Source of the DNA: Saccharicrinis sp050296935
Lineage (GTDB): Bacteria > Bacteroidota > Bacteroidia > Bacteroidales > Marinilabiliaceae
DNA length: 64,000 bases
NCBI GenBank assembly: GCA_050296935.1
Contig: JBNKRV010000211.1
Span: 1 to 64,000 of the forward strand
Direction of reading: 5' to 3'
In this document: positions 1 through 8,117 of the stretch, piece by piece
Position numbering within the stretch: the stretch's first letter is position 1
How the letters are laid out: each line of letters starts with the position of its first letter
Position numbers and translations under genes: made by a program
Notes under the pieces: model-generated
The model's input: the letters and a program-made list of their open reading frames with translations, nothing else
Database searches by the model: none
What the model was told of the DNA's origin: nothing

Positions 1-244
1 ATTCATAGCTTTTCATTAAATAATCGATTTACGGCTCTAAATTTTATCACCATAGCTCGCTATGTCTCAAAAATTTATATTGTAAATCAATCATTTACTG
101 AAATTTGAGCTCGCTAATTTTAATCGAACTCAGGTTAATACCAATTAAACCAATTAAATGCGTCGGTATAATCCGGAGATGAATTCATGCTACTCTAGGA
201 ACGGAGAGAACTGGAAGTAGCTTGAATTTTATTCGGTATTAATC
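1..244. repeat. Intergenic palindromic repeats at left edge
   Basis: No gene is visible here. Positions 124-140 carry the inverted-repeat end TCGAACTCAGGTTAATA, which recurs in several other intergenic regions of the window (17528, 32410, 52564, 60221). Positions 137-242 form a second imperfect palindrome: AATACC at the left pairs with GGTATT at the right, and GAATTCATGCTACT pairs approximately with AAGTAGCTTGAATT. The left part of the first element lies outside the window. Confidence 0.5.
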
Positions 245-304
245 CCGCAATATGATTATACCACGAGATTACTTCAGTGTGTAATCATATTGCGGAATTT
301 TTTA
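245..304 (+). terminator. Strong hairpin with T-run
   Basis: A perfect 14-bp stem (CCGCAATATGATTA at 245-258 with its complement at 282-295) is followed by a run of T. It would stop plus-strand transcripts entering from the left. It also lies just beyond the 3' end of the minus-strand RimK-type gene and may act in both directions. Confidence 0.65.
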
Positions 305-362
305 AAATCAGGTATTTACAGGTAAATGTTTTAGGCCTGAAAATTGAATTTTTTCCGAAAGA

Positions 363-1238
363 TTAATCTGCATTTCTTTCAATAAACCGGATAATTGTAT
401 TGGCAATATCCTTTCCTGTGGCAGATTCAATCCCCTCTAATCCGGGTGAGGAGTTAACCTCCATAATCTTTGGTCCGGAGTTCGATTGTAGCATATCCAC
501 ACCGGCAATGCTTAACGATAAGGCTTTGGCTGCTTTTAATGCTGCATTTTCTTCCTCTTCCGTAAGCTCAATAATAGTAGCACTTCCTCCACGGTGCAGG
601 TTCGAACGGAATTCACCTTCTTTGGCTTGCCTTTTCATGGCTCCGACAACCACACCATCCACAACAAAAGCCCTGATGTCAGCACCCTTAGCCTCTTTTA
701 TATATTCCTGAACAATTACCCTTGCTTTTAATCCTTGAAAGGCTTCAAGTACGGATTCTGAGGCACTTTTAGTCTCGGCTAAAACAACACCAACGCCTTG
801 AGTTCCCTCCAGTAATTTGATCACACATGGAGCTCCACCTACCTGAGAAATTATATTTCCAACATCTTTTGAAAAGTTGGTGAAAGCCGTTTTGGGCAAG
901 TGCAATCCAGCCCTTGATAATATCTGAAGACTTCTGAGCTTGTCTCTGGATCTCACCAATGCCTGTGATTCAGTGGTGGTAAATACTTTCTTCATCTCAA
1001 ACTGACGTACAACAGCCGTACCGTAAAATGTAACCGATGCACCAATTCGAGGTATTACTGCATCAATATCAGTGATCTCCTTACCTTGATAAAAAATCTG
1101 CGGTTTTTTACGTTCAATAACAATGTCACATTTTGTATGATCCAGAACTATCATGTTGTGACCTCTTGCCTTTCCGGCTTCAACAAGTCTTCTGGTTGAA
1201 TAAAGGTTGGGATTACGTGATAATATTGCAATGTTCAT
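363..1238 (-). CDS. rimK: RimK-family ATP-grasp alpha-L-glutamate ligase
   Basis: The 291-residue protein belongs to the RimK branch of ATP-grasp enzymes, which add glutamate to the C-terminus of ribosomal protein S6 or make other glutamyl peptides with ATP. Visible signatures are the N-terminal MNIAILSRNPNLYSTRRL, the ATP-grasp segments GAPCVIKLLEGTQGVGV (about 134-150) and VQEYIKEAKGADIRAFVVDG, and the metal-binding end IMEVNSSPGLEGIE. The length is normal for RimK. It lies 104 bp downstream of a RimB-like protease gene on the same strand, a pairing also known in proteobacteria. Family assignment is firm; the substrate (S6 or another protein) is inferred. Confidence 0.9.
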   Translation of the reverse strand: MNIAILSRNPNLYSTRRLVEAGKARGHNMIVLDHTKCDIVIERKKPQIFYQGKEITDIDAVIPRIGASVTFYGTAVVRQFEMKKVFTTTESQALVRSRDKLRSLQILSRAGLHLPKTAFTNFSKDVGNIISQVGGAPCVIKLLEGTQGVGVVLAETKSASESVLEAFQGLKARVIVQEYIKEAKGADIRAFVVDGVVVGAMKRQAKEGEFRSNLHRGGSATIIELTEEEENAALKAAKALSLSIAGVDMLQSNSGPKIMEVNSSPGLEGIESATGKDIANTIIRFIERNAD

Positions 1239-1342
1239 TATATATGTATTTTAAAAAAAAGCTTTGCGATTTAATCATTTTTTTAATAGGAATAGCTTTT
1301 GACGGGATATTTTTTATAAGATCAGTGTTTTTTATAAGATTG

Positions 1343-1768
1343 TCAAATTCTGGGTGTGCTATTGTATTTTGTCGAAACATCAACAATAAATTTATGATTT
1401 ATAAATTTCCGCCCAATCAGCACTGGATATTTCATTTTTTTGCGATTCGTCAATGTTAAATCAATAGGGTAAGTTTTACCCATAAATTCGATGTTGGTGC
1501 AAACCTTATATCTGTCCTGTATAATTCCATTTGAGCTTTTCACCTTTTTTTTTGAGTAGGTATTAAAAGTAACTTCCTTTCCAGTATATGCCTTATGCGA
1601 TGGATCCAGTAATTTGCATATTAACAGGTCGTCCTTCTCTATTACGCTATGACAATGAATACTTGAAGTAAAGGCACCTGTGTCTATTTTAACTTTAATG
1701 TTTCTGAGTTTTAGATCCGGGAAATTAGCTTTTTCCTTGTGTCCGATTATTATTTTCTCATCCTTCAT
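1343..1768 (-). CDS. RimB-like retropepsin-type protease (ATP-dependent zinc protease family)
   Basis: This 141-residue protein matches the small family annotated as ATP-dependent zinc protease, which includes proteobacterial RimB. RimB is a retropepsin-like aspartic peptidase that trims glutamate tails added by RimK. The key motif is DTGAFTSSIH at residues 29-38, where Asp29 would be the catalytic aspartate. The C-terminal GRKFINHKFIVDVS is the second family signature. The gene precedes the RimK-type ligase on the same strand with a 104-bp gap, so the two probably share a transcript. The family match is strong; the RimB role is inferred from motif and neighbour. Confidence 0.8.
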   Translation of the reverse strand: MKDEKIIIGHKEKANFPDLKLRNIKVKIDTGAFTSSIHCHSVIEKDDLLICKLLDPSHKAYTGKEVTFNTYSKKKVKSSNGIIQDRYKVCTNIEFMGKTYPIDLTLTNRKKMKYPVLIGRKFINHKFIVDVSTKYNSTPRI

Positions 1769-1932
1769 ATTGGTCTGTAATTTTTATTGTAACAAATTGA
1801 TTCAGGAATTGATCATTGTACGGGATCAATTCTTTGCTTCAATAGGGAAGTTTTAAATCTTTAGTTTTTTAATCTTTGGACGACATCCCTGGAAATCATG
1901 AATGCTTTGATCCTTATTTCTGTCATCAGTAA

Positions 1933-2581
1933 CTAAGGGTATGGTTTCATTTTACAGATACCGTCATCTAAGGCATCCTGCTTTTTTGCCCGGGTTTTTA
2001 TAAAATCAGTTGTTTCTAGCATGAATAGTTTCTTTTTCGTTCGAAGAAATGGGATCAACATAGCTGCGCAGTTTTTCTATGAGCTTAAAGCTTGCATTAG
2101 CTGTCGCAAAGGCTTTGTGATCATGTGTTAATGGGTTTTCAGACCATAACTCTGGTTTCTCCAGTTTCTCCAAATCTATTGTCTCTTTTTCAGGATTTCT
2201 AAAATAATAAGCATTCGATTTTTCTTGAGACTCTGAAATTTTCAGGCGATAAAACATGGTGTTCCTTTCATAGAGCCGATATGCAGAATGCTCTTTGTCA
2301 GTTGAATGAATTTTAGTTGGAAACAATAGCATAATACCTGAAAGTGTAAAAAGTCCTGTTAAGATATAAAGTGTTGTTGCAATGAAGTAATCGTTTGTAA
2401 ACCCGGGGATTATGAAGGTAATAGGAGTGGTAATAGCCAGGGCAATACTTTTTTTTAAAGTCGTTTTTTCATTTTCCTGATAGCAAACGAAAGAAAACCA
2501 TCCCCCAAAAAGAAAAAAAGTAATAGCAGTAATATGAATTAAAATCCGTGACATATTAAGATTTTTTACTTCACCAAACAT
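1933..2581 (-). pseudogene. Decayed reductive dehalogenase-like gene (5' remnant, frameshifted)
   Basis: A 191-residue frame (2006-2581) begins with an N-terminal membrane region of three or four hydrophobic segments. It continues into a segment with YRLYERNTMFYRLKI and YYFRNPEKETIDLEK, which resembles the linker of membrane-anchored reductive dehalogenase-like proteins of Bacteroidota. The frame stops at 2006. The adjacent frame carries on with TDFIKTRAKKQDALDDGICK (stop at 1933), resembling the start of the reductase domain (compare IKARELGFDDCGF in the queG product of this window). No iron-sulfur cysteine motifs follow. A frameshift near 2020-2040 and loss of the catalytic part are the simplest reading. 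The family call is from memory of the motif pattern. Confidence 0.55.
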
Positions 2582-2977
2582 ATGAAAATATTTGTGAATT
2601 ATTCAGGCTGGAACAACTTCTTAAATTTCCTAATGTTTGATTCCCTTAATTTTTGCGGCTTTCGAAGCTCGGAAAATGTGAGTTTATAAGTATAAATGAT
2701 CATTTTGAGAGCAGAAATAACAGCCTGCCCCGATTATTTCGGCGAAAAAATGGAGTTTTCTTGGTGACACTTTATAGCCGGACACTATATAGAATAGTTC
2801 TAAGGTGCATAAAAATATGGCTGTATAGTAGTGAGTTATGGCGGCGTTGAATGGGTTGAATCATAAAAACCACAAATAATAGAGTGCATTAGTATAAGAG
2901 TTTTGTAAAGTAGTTAAAGAATAATGTGTATTTTTCCAACTTCAAAATTTTATTTTAATCCAATCAAACTCTTAAAA
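2582..2977. other. Intergenic, no convincing gene
   Basis: About 400 bases separate the pseudogene from the CPBP protease gene. A 65-codon plus-strand frame at 2653-2850 has no recognisable motif and atypical composition, and was not accepted. No clear TAnnTTTG promoter was found directly upstream of the next gene. Confidence 0.4.
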
Positions 2978-3805
2978 ATGAATTCATCAAACAAAACTTA
3001 CCCGAATATTGCACAAAGTTGGGGTATTGTAGGTATTGCAATTCTTGCACAAATATTGTTTTCTCCTGTTTTTCTGTTATTAGAAAATGTAATAGGAATG
3101 CAAGGTGCAACATTAATTTATTATACACTTTCTGTTGGAGGAGCCTTTATTTTTGGTCACTTTATTCGCAAAAAGGAAACCGGCCTAAGTTCATATAATT
3201 TTGAGTTGGATTCATTGAAGTTAGTGGTTCTGATGGCAGTTTTTACTATAGCTATGGCTGTTGGTATTACTGATCCCATTGCAAGTTTAATTCCAATGCC
3301 GGATATTTTTAAGCAGATGTTTTTGGAGATGGCATCTCAAAATGGTGTTTTCGGATTTATAACCATTGTGATTGTTGCTCCGATTCTTGAAGAGTTAATT
3401 TTTCGAGGTCTGATTCTGGATGGCATGTTAAAAAGGTATTCTCCGGTTAAGTCTGTTTTGTATTCCAGTTTTCTTTTTGCATTTATTCATTTGAATCCGT
3501 GGCAGTTTATTGCTGCGTTTTTAATAGGGATTTTCTCTGGATGGATATACTATAAAACACGAAAGCTTTCACTTACAATCATTATACATTTTGTGAATAA
3601 TTTTGTAGCATTTATGTCAAGTCAAATGGTAAGTCCGGAAGATCAATTGGATCAATCTTTAATTGATTTTTATGGCGGACTGGTAAATGCGATCATTATT
3701 ATTTCCGGGTGTGTTTTATTGTGTCTGATTAGTTTATGGTTCATTTTTCAACATATTAATTCAAAAGAGGAGCGGGAAGTAGAAGCGGTTAATTCCTTTC
3801 AGTAA
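2978..3805 (+). CDS. CPBP family intramembrane metalloprotease
   Basis: The protein (275 residues from this start) is a multi-pass membrane protein of the CAAX-protease/bacteriocin-processing (Abi, CPBP) family. The three family motifs are present: EELIFRG with Glu138-Glu139, FAFIHLN with His171, and a final HFVNN. Together these form the glutamate/histidine active site in the membrane. An upstream in-frame ATG at 2924 would add 18 residues that do not look like the family; the chosen ATG precedes MNSSNKTYPNIAQSWG, which leads directly into the first membrane helix. The substrate is unknown. Confidence 0.85.
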   Translation: MNSSNKTYPNIAQSWGIVGIAILAQILFSPVFLLLENVIGMQGATLIYYTLSVGGAFIFGHFIRKKETGLSSYNFELDSLKLVVLMAVFTIAMAVGITDPIASLIPMPDIFKQMFLEMASQNGVFGFITIVIVAPILEELIFRGLILDGMLKRYSPVKSVLYSSFLFAFIHLNPWQFIAAFLIGIFSGWIYYKTRKLSLTIIIHFVNNFVAFMSSQMVSPEDQLDQSLIDFYGGLVNAIIIISGCVLLCLISLWFIFQHINSKEEREVEAVNSFQ

Positions 3806-4029
3806 TTTACGAATAGGGCCTTGTGGGGTTTTAATTTCAAATATCCCGAAGCATGAAATTGTAATCTGAGATTCCTGATATGATAAGAAAACAGGTGAAA
3901 TTCTACTGAATTTGATTATTCTGTGATTTTTATTAAAAGTTTTTTATTTTGTAATCGTCTGTAGTGTTGGTGAATATGTAATTAAAAGATCGGATTGAGG
4001 ATGTATGGATTAAAATATAGCTAGCACTG
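3806..4029. other. Intergenic spacer before tRNA pair
   Basis: AT-rich stretch with no convincing reading frame or strong hairpin. It ends at the promoter of the initiator tRNA pair. Confidence 0.4.
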
Positions 4030-4061
4030 TTTGGATATTGGAATTAAAACGCATATATTTG
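4030..4061 (+). promoter_or_regulatory. Bacteroidota-type promoter for tRNA-fMet
   Basis: TTTG at 4030-4033 and TATATTTG at 4054-4061 are separated by 20 bp, matching the -33/-7 consensus TTTG-N19..21-TAnnTTTG of the Bacteroidota main sigma factor. The first tRNA begins 40 bases downstream of the -7 element. Confidence 0.75.
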
Positions 4062-4100
4062 CAATCGCAAAAAAGGAAACTTATTTAGTTAAAAATATAT

Positions 4101-4173
<73 letters not shown>

Positions 4174-4177
4174 CTAT

Positions 4178-4210
4178 AAAACCGATAAGAGCTAATCTTT
4201 CGGTTTTTTT
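4178..4210 (+). terminator. Terminator after first tRNA-fMet
   Basis: AAAACCGA at 4178-4185 pairs with TCGGTTTT at 4200-4207, followed by T residues. Confidence 0.65.
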
Positions 4211-4248
4211 ATGAGACTAAGAGTGATTTTAAATCACAAAAGATATAT

Positions 4249-4321
<73 letters not shown>

Positions 4322-4328
4322 CTATAAG

Positions 4329-4361
4329 AAGCCGATAGATTTTTTCTATCGGCTTTTTTTT
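4329..4361 (+). terminator. Terminator after second tRNA-fMet
   Basis: AAGCCGATAG at 4329-4338 pairs with CTATCGGCTT at 4346-4355, followed by a long T-run. Confidence 0.8.
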
Positions 4362-4912
4362 ATGGCAAATATTTGTTTTGGGTAGAATTTATATTTACAA
4401 TCTAAAGTTATGTTTTCAATAACAAAAAGGTGAAAACTCCCATGTTTTTAGAATTACTCTAAGTAGTGTTCGTCTATAAAGTCCAACTACTACGTTGTTG
4501 CTCAAAATCCAAATCCTCATATACACAAGTATACTGCGGTTTGAATTTTTCACACGCCTTGTATTTAAACTTTATAATCCAAACATCCGACTTTATGGAC
4601 GGGCACTAAGTAGACAATTCAATTTGCATTTTGAGTAACTGTTATTGACTAATTATGTGTTTATGTTTCATTTATGCAGAAAATAAAACAAGTAATTAGG
4701 ATATGCTTAATCAGTTTTAGTAGCTTGTTTGCGCCAATTGGATATGGCAAAAAAATGAACTAATAGATTGATTTTAAAGATTATAAATTCTATTCAATTA
4801 ATCAAATATTTTTATTTAAGCATGGTTAATTAAAGAAAATTAAATAACTTACCTTCGTTATGATGGATTAAATTTAAACCAGATATGAAAATCTACAGTC
4901 TATATATCTCAA
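4362..4912. other. Intergenic region holding a dispersed repeat
   Basis: About 550 bases without a gene. The part at 4465-4607 is the first full copy of the 143-bp palindromic element described separately. The remainder is AT-rich and shows no recognisable motif. Confidence 0.5.
4465..4607. repeat. 143-bp MITE-like palindromic element, copy 1
   Basis: The ends are inverted copies: AGTGTTCGTCTATAAAGTCC at 4465-4484 against GACTTTATGGACGGGCACT at 4589-4607. The interior includes TCCTCATATACACAAGTATA and TTTTTCACACGCCTTGT. A second copy of the same length lies at 13412-13554 and an internally deleted copy at 10470-10516. AAGT flanks this copy on both sides. There is no reading frame inside, so if mobile it would depend on a transposase elsewhere. 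Confidence 0.7.
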
Positions 4913-5827
4913 ATGAAACATCACTCAAAAATTTATTTATGGAAGAATCCTGTTTTATTTATTAAGGATAAATTTAAAACAGGTTTTAATCAGAAAGGAT
5001 TATATGCAATTTCTTCGCTACCTTCTATACCCTTAATAATTGGACTGATTGCTGACTTTAAGAACATATGGAATATTTCTGATAATATTACGACATTAAC
5101 TTTATTATGGTTCTTATTTTTCTATGGCTTAATAAATACGGCAATGGTTTTTGTTATTCAAAGATCTAGTATTAGATTAAGAAAAGAAAAGAAATCTTTT
5201 CGAATTCTTCATAAGATTATTTGCGAGGGTATTAGGCAATATGTTACAGATAAAGAATCTTCACAAACATTAAGTAAGGATAGAATAGCCGAGCGTATAG
5301 AAAAAATTTTAGCCGAATTCAATAAGCAGTTTATGGAAGTTTACCATAGGCCAAACATAACAATGACATTAAAATATCTTGTTAATGATCAACTTTTCCC
5401 CATAAGGGTTGGGGATGATAAAGACAATCGTCTATACTGCCCTGAACAAAAAGACGATTCGTTTGTTTATCAGTCACTTAATCAGACGGGAAACAAACTT
5501 CGCTATTTATACGTAAAGAATATAAATAAAACTGATAAATTCGAAAATGAAGTAATTTTAAATCTTGTAGATATAAAGGCAAGAGCAAGGGATAATTACC
5601 AAACATTTATAGCACTTCCTATTAGGAGCGGGACAGTGAATGATGTCGTTGAGAATAGTGGTGTAAAAGTTAAACATGATTTAGGTATTTTAGGTATAGA
5701 CATGAAGGAAGCGTATGGTTTTGGCAATTTTGAAAGTCATGAACTAGATATACTTGGTTGTCTAACAGATTTATTAGCATTGCCAACAAGCGATATTATT
5801 AAGATTTCAAAAGATCAGACCAATTAA
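4913..5827 (+). CDS. Membrane protein with GAF-like C-terminal region
   Basis: The 304-residue protein has two hydrophobic segments near the N-terminus (about residues 28-48 and 58-80), a charged helical linker (about 85-145), then a soluble domain. The end of that domain (TFIALPIRSG, then LGILGIDMKEAYGFGNFESHELDILGCLTDLLA in two blocks) has the rhythm of a GAF sensor domain. No output domain follows. It is the first gene of a likely two-gene operon, 14 bp before the next start. Function unknown; it could be a membrane-tethered ligand sensor. The GAF call is inference from pattern only. Confidence 0.7.
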   Translation: MKHHSKIYLWKNPVLFIKDKFKTGFNQKGLYAISSLPSIPLIIGLIADFKNIWNISDNITTLTLLWFLFFYGLINTAMVFVIQRSSIRLRKEKKSFRILHKIICEGIRQYVTDKESSQTLSKDRIAERIEKILAEFNKQFMEVYHRPNITMTLKYLVNDQLFPIRVGDDKDNRLYCPEQKDDSFVYQSLNQTGNKLRYLYVKNINKTDKFENEVILNLVDIKARARDNYQTFIALPIRSGTVNDVVENSGVKVKHDLGILGIDMKEAYGFGNFESHELDILGCLTDLLALPTSDIIKISKDQTN

Positions 5828-5841
5828 TTAAATACTATATT

Positions 5842-6069
5842 ATGAATAAAACTTCTTTAGAATCAAGGTTAGATAGGATTCCTCAGAGAATCAAAGATAT
5901 TTTAAGCACTTACTTCGCAGATGAAAAAAATTTTCAGGTGCTGAGTGATGCTGTCTTAAAGAGTTCTATGGTAATAGAATTGGGTAATTATCAGTTGATG
6001 ATTGAAGATCGAGAAGAGTTAGAAAGAATTAAAGTATTACTTACCAATGTAAGCTGTGAATTTGCGTAA
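5842..6069 (+). CDS. Small hypothetical protein (75 aa)
   Basis: The gene starts 14 bases after the stop of the GAF-like membrane protein and is probably cotranscribed with it. The product is soluble, helical and acidic/basic mixed, starting MNKTSLESRLDRIPQRIKDI and ending LLTNVSCEFA. I do not recognise a family. Its spacing and clean start support it as a real gene; a partner or regulator of the upstream protein is possible but unsupported. Confidence 0.6.
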   Translation: MNKTSLESRLDRIPQRIKDILSTYFADEKNFQVLSDAVLKSSMVIELGNYQLMIEDREELERIKVLLTNVSCEFA

Positions 6070-6189
6070 GTATTGAAATCACAAAAATAAATGGAATTGT
6101 TCAACTTATGGACAATTCGGATCACCTAGTAAATTTGGGTTAACTAAAAAGAGTTATGTTAGATTTGCAAAAAAAACTAACAAACAAAT

Positions 6190-6405
6190 ATGTACTCTCA
6201 AGATATCAATGCCCAATTACTAGAACTTATTCTACCTGCAGGGATTTTAGAACACTTTACAATTACAGACTTCCATCAGGAAGCCAGTGGTCAGAATTTA
6301 TATACCAAGAAACTTACGATCCATTTAGAGGAGAAGAAAGTTGTACCTGAGGAATATATGTCGATTATACATTTAAAGCAAGTGGATTTATGCCTGCCAG
6401 GTTAA
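6190..6405 (+). mobile_element. Truncated ISAon1-type transposase N-terminal fragment
   Basis: A 71-codon frame with LLELILPAGILEHFTITDF and KLTIHLEEKKVVPEEY resembles the conserved N-terminal region of ISAon1-family transposases of Bacteroidota, which are about 120 residues in that part and are followed by a catalytic frame. Here the similarity stops near codon 65 and the frame ends soon after. No catalytic part or inverted repeats were found, so this is an IS remnant. It sits exactly at the left border of the accessory island. Confidence 0.6.
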
Positions 6406-6432
6406 TTAATGGGTAATCCATTTATATTTCAA

Positions 6433-6496
6433 TACAGCCTCCGGTATGGAGGTGTGTAGGCAACCCTGTGGTAGAGGCCAGGTGCTGTGTTGCTTT
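6433..6496 (+). repeat. Possible group II intron 3'-end fragment (copy A)
   Basis: GGTATGGAGGTGTGTAGG at 6443-6460 resembles the end of domain V in the better-preserved copy at 7399-7436 (TACGGAGGTGTGATAGG). It is followed by an imperfect hairpin (GCAAC ... GTTGC) and a T-run that abuts the stop codon of the minus-strand GNAT gene. No upstream intron domains are visible. The identification is weak; a simple bidirectional terminator is an alternative. Confidence 0.3.
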
Positions 6497-7027
6497 TTAA
6501 ATGTAATCCGTTTTATCTTTGTTTTCAATCATGAATTCACAAAAAAAATCTCCACTATCAGTTTGTCCCTCATTAATCAGACTCATACCACAACTTTCTG
6601 ATAGTTTAATCGAGGCAATATTTTGTTTAAACATACGTGCAGTTAATTTCTCTAGTTTTAATTTTTGAAATCCATAATCAATCAATGAATTACAAATCTC
6701 AGAGCCATATCCCTTTCTCCAGAATCTATTATCTAGAATGTATCCTAACTCCAGATGTTTTAAATTTTGAAATGAATTAAACAATCCAGCTTCTCCAATT
6801 ATAGAATCAGTGTTTTTGGTCAGAACTGTGAATATTCCAAATCCGTTATTGTAATCCTGATTTATTTTATCGTATTTCTCTTTGAGTTTTTCTTTAGTCC
6901 ATTTAAAATCTGAATTTGGGATGTAAATCATATTTTTTGAGTCGTTTAAAATCTTGAGTAAAGAGTTTAAATCATCACTTTTAACTTCTCTAATCCAAAG
7001 TCTTTGGGTTTCAATTATAATATTCAT
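6497..7027 (-). CDS. GNAT acetyltransferase, RimJ/RimL-like
   Basis: The 176-residue protein starts with IETQRLWIREVKSDD, the typical beginning of RimJ/RimL-type GNAT enzymes (Acetyltransf_3), and carries the acetyl-CoA binding segment LGYILDNRFWRKGYGSEI with R-K-G-Y-G. It would acetylate an amino group of a protein or small molecule; the substrate is unknown. It is one of several small genes on the minus strand of an island whose spacers contain intron-like repeats. Confidence 0.85.
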   Translation of the reverse strand: MNIIIETQRLWIREVKSDDLNSLLKILNDSKNMIYIPNSDFKWTKEKLKEKYDKINQDYNNGFGIFTVLTKNTDSIIGEAGLFNSFQNLKHLELGYILDNRFWRKGYGSEICNSLIDYGFQKLKLEKLTARMFKQNIASIKLSESCGMSLINEGQTDSGDFFCEFMIENKDKTDYI

Positions 7028-7167
7028 TTTTTAATCCGGGAATTAAATTTAAATCTCCATTTTTATCTTTCTATTTGTAAAATGCAGGGGGGTGATGCCT
7101 CATGGTGTTCAGTGTATGATTTCGGAGAGCGTTCCTGTTGACCGTTACGCTTTATTTTAATAAATAA

Positions 7168-7480
7168 GCAGTAGTACACTCACACCTGACGTTCTTGAAA
7201 AAGTTTAAAAATACAAATTATCTTCAGTAAATCTGGATTGTGGGTATTTTTTATCCTTAGGGTGTAAGCCTCAAGTGGGCGGTCTGGCTGCTGCAGGATC
7301 GAACCGTTAACAAGTGATACCTTTTTGCCTCAGCAAAATCGTAGTGGTTGACGGTGACGATAGTAGTCAAGGTTTTTTTGAGCGATGATATACCAGAAGA
7401 ACCGCTGTATGCGAGGCTTGTATGTACGGAGGTGTGATAGGTGTATTAGTGGGTAAGCTCACTGGCCATCTGCTCGATTA
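7168..7480 (+). repeat. ORF-less group II intron-like element, copy B (best domain V)
   Basis: Positions 7184-7305 repeat almost exactly at 8928-9049 and 11794-11915. The right end has the layout of a group II intron 3' terminus. A domain V-like hairpin at 7399-7436 starts GAACCGCTGTATGCGAGG and ends TACGGAGGTGTG. A stem-loop like domain VI follows and ends CTGCTCGATTA, close to the common intron end CTACTCGAT. No reverse transcriptase is encoded, and at about 310 bp it is shorter than a full ribozyme, so it is a truncated or non-autonomous derivative. Its last bases contain the stop codon of the minus-strand gene that follows. Confidence 0.6.
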
Positions 7481-8017
7481 CAGCACGTTTTTCTTTTTGT
7501 CAATCAGTCTTTTTGAAGCTATCACCCAATGCTCCACGTACTTTTCAGGATTATCAACAACCTCCTGTAAATCATCAATTGATTTATGCTCGTGTTTTTT
7601 CATAAAACTAATAATCCGTTGTTCATCATTTTCCTTCTTTTCTTCTTCTGTCAATTCTTGCATATTGCCATACAGTATATTAATGATTTTTTTATTAACC
7701 GATAAGAACAATAAAAGGATTATTAAAATAATGAGATTAAATCCGAAAGAGTCAATTCCCCAAATGGTAATTGAAAATCCAAAATCAATATGCGAAAATT
7801 TAATAAGATTTAAAGTCCCAAGAACTAATAATACTCCTAAAATATAATTACTTAGTTGAACTGATTTTAAGCGAATAGCAAAAGAAGCCAACACACAAAC
7901 CAATCCAATGTAAAATTTATTGTCTACTACATAATTGGTCAATAAGCTCAATATTAGTGAAAATATTGAGGAAGAAATCAGTAAGGTGTAAATTGAAAGT
8001 TCTATAGTCTTTTTCAT
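7478..8017 (-). CDS. Hypothetical membrane protein
   Basis: The 179-residue protein has four or five membrane helices in the first 120 residues (KKTIELSIYTLLISSSIFSL, then a pair of further hydrophobic stretches, then LILIILLLFLSVNKKIINI) and a charged C-terminal tail rich in Glu and Lys. No family was recognised. The stop codon TAA lies inside the terminal GATTA of the intron-like element on the other strand, and the last codons are GTG-CTG just before it, suggesting that the element's insertion defined or altered the C-terminus. Confidence 0.7.
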   Translation of the reverse strand: MKKTIELSIYTLLISSSIFSLILSLLTNYVVDNKFYIGLVCVLASFAIRLKSVQLSNYILGVLLVLGTLNLIKFSHIDFGFSITIWGIDSFGFNLIILIILLLFLSVNKKIINILYGNMQELTEEEKKENDEQRIISFMKKHEHKSIDDLQEVVDNPEKYVEHWVIASKRLIDKKKNVL

Positions 8018-8045
8018 TAAAGATTCTTTTTAATTTTCATGTTTA

Positions 8046-8107
8046 GTTCAACAAAACCTCCTCTAATAAAGCGTATGAAAACAACGCTTTATTAGAGCTT
8101 AGTGTTG
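8046..8107. repeat. Stem-loop with attC-like layout between two island genes
   Basis: A perfect 13-bp stem (CTCTAATAAAGCG at 8061-8073 with its complement at 8085-8097, 11-base loop) is flanked by a second short pairing, CAACA at 8049-8053 with TGTTG at 8103-8107, separated from the main stem by unpaired spacers. This two-box layout recalls integron attC sites (core RYYYAAC ... GTT). It lies between the lipoprotein stop and the membrane protein start, so a plain terminator is the alternative. Confidence 0.4.
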
Positions 8108-8117
8108 CCAGTAGTTT

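Noticed and set aside
400..711. Plus-strand open frame antisense to the RimK-type gene
   Set aside because: It lies entirely inside a well-supported gene on the other strand, and its protein has no motifs.
2653..2850. 65-codon plus-strand frame before the CPBP gene
   Set aside because: No recognisable family, unusual composition, and no promoter or ribosome-site support.
6156..6350. 64-codon frame overlapping the transposase remnant
   Set aside because: It is in another frame of the IS remnant, which has the recognisable protein similarity.
7184..7420. A retron or diversity-generating element
   Set aside because: No reverse transcriptase gene or template/variable repeat pair is present in the window; the terminal features fit a group II intron derivative better.
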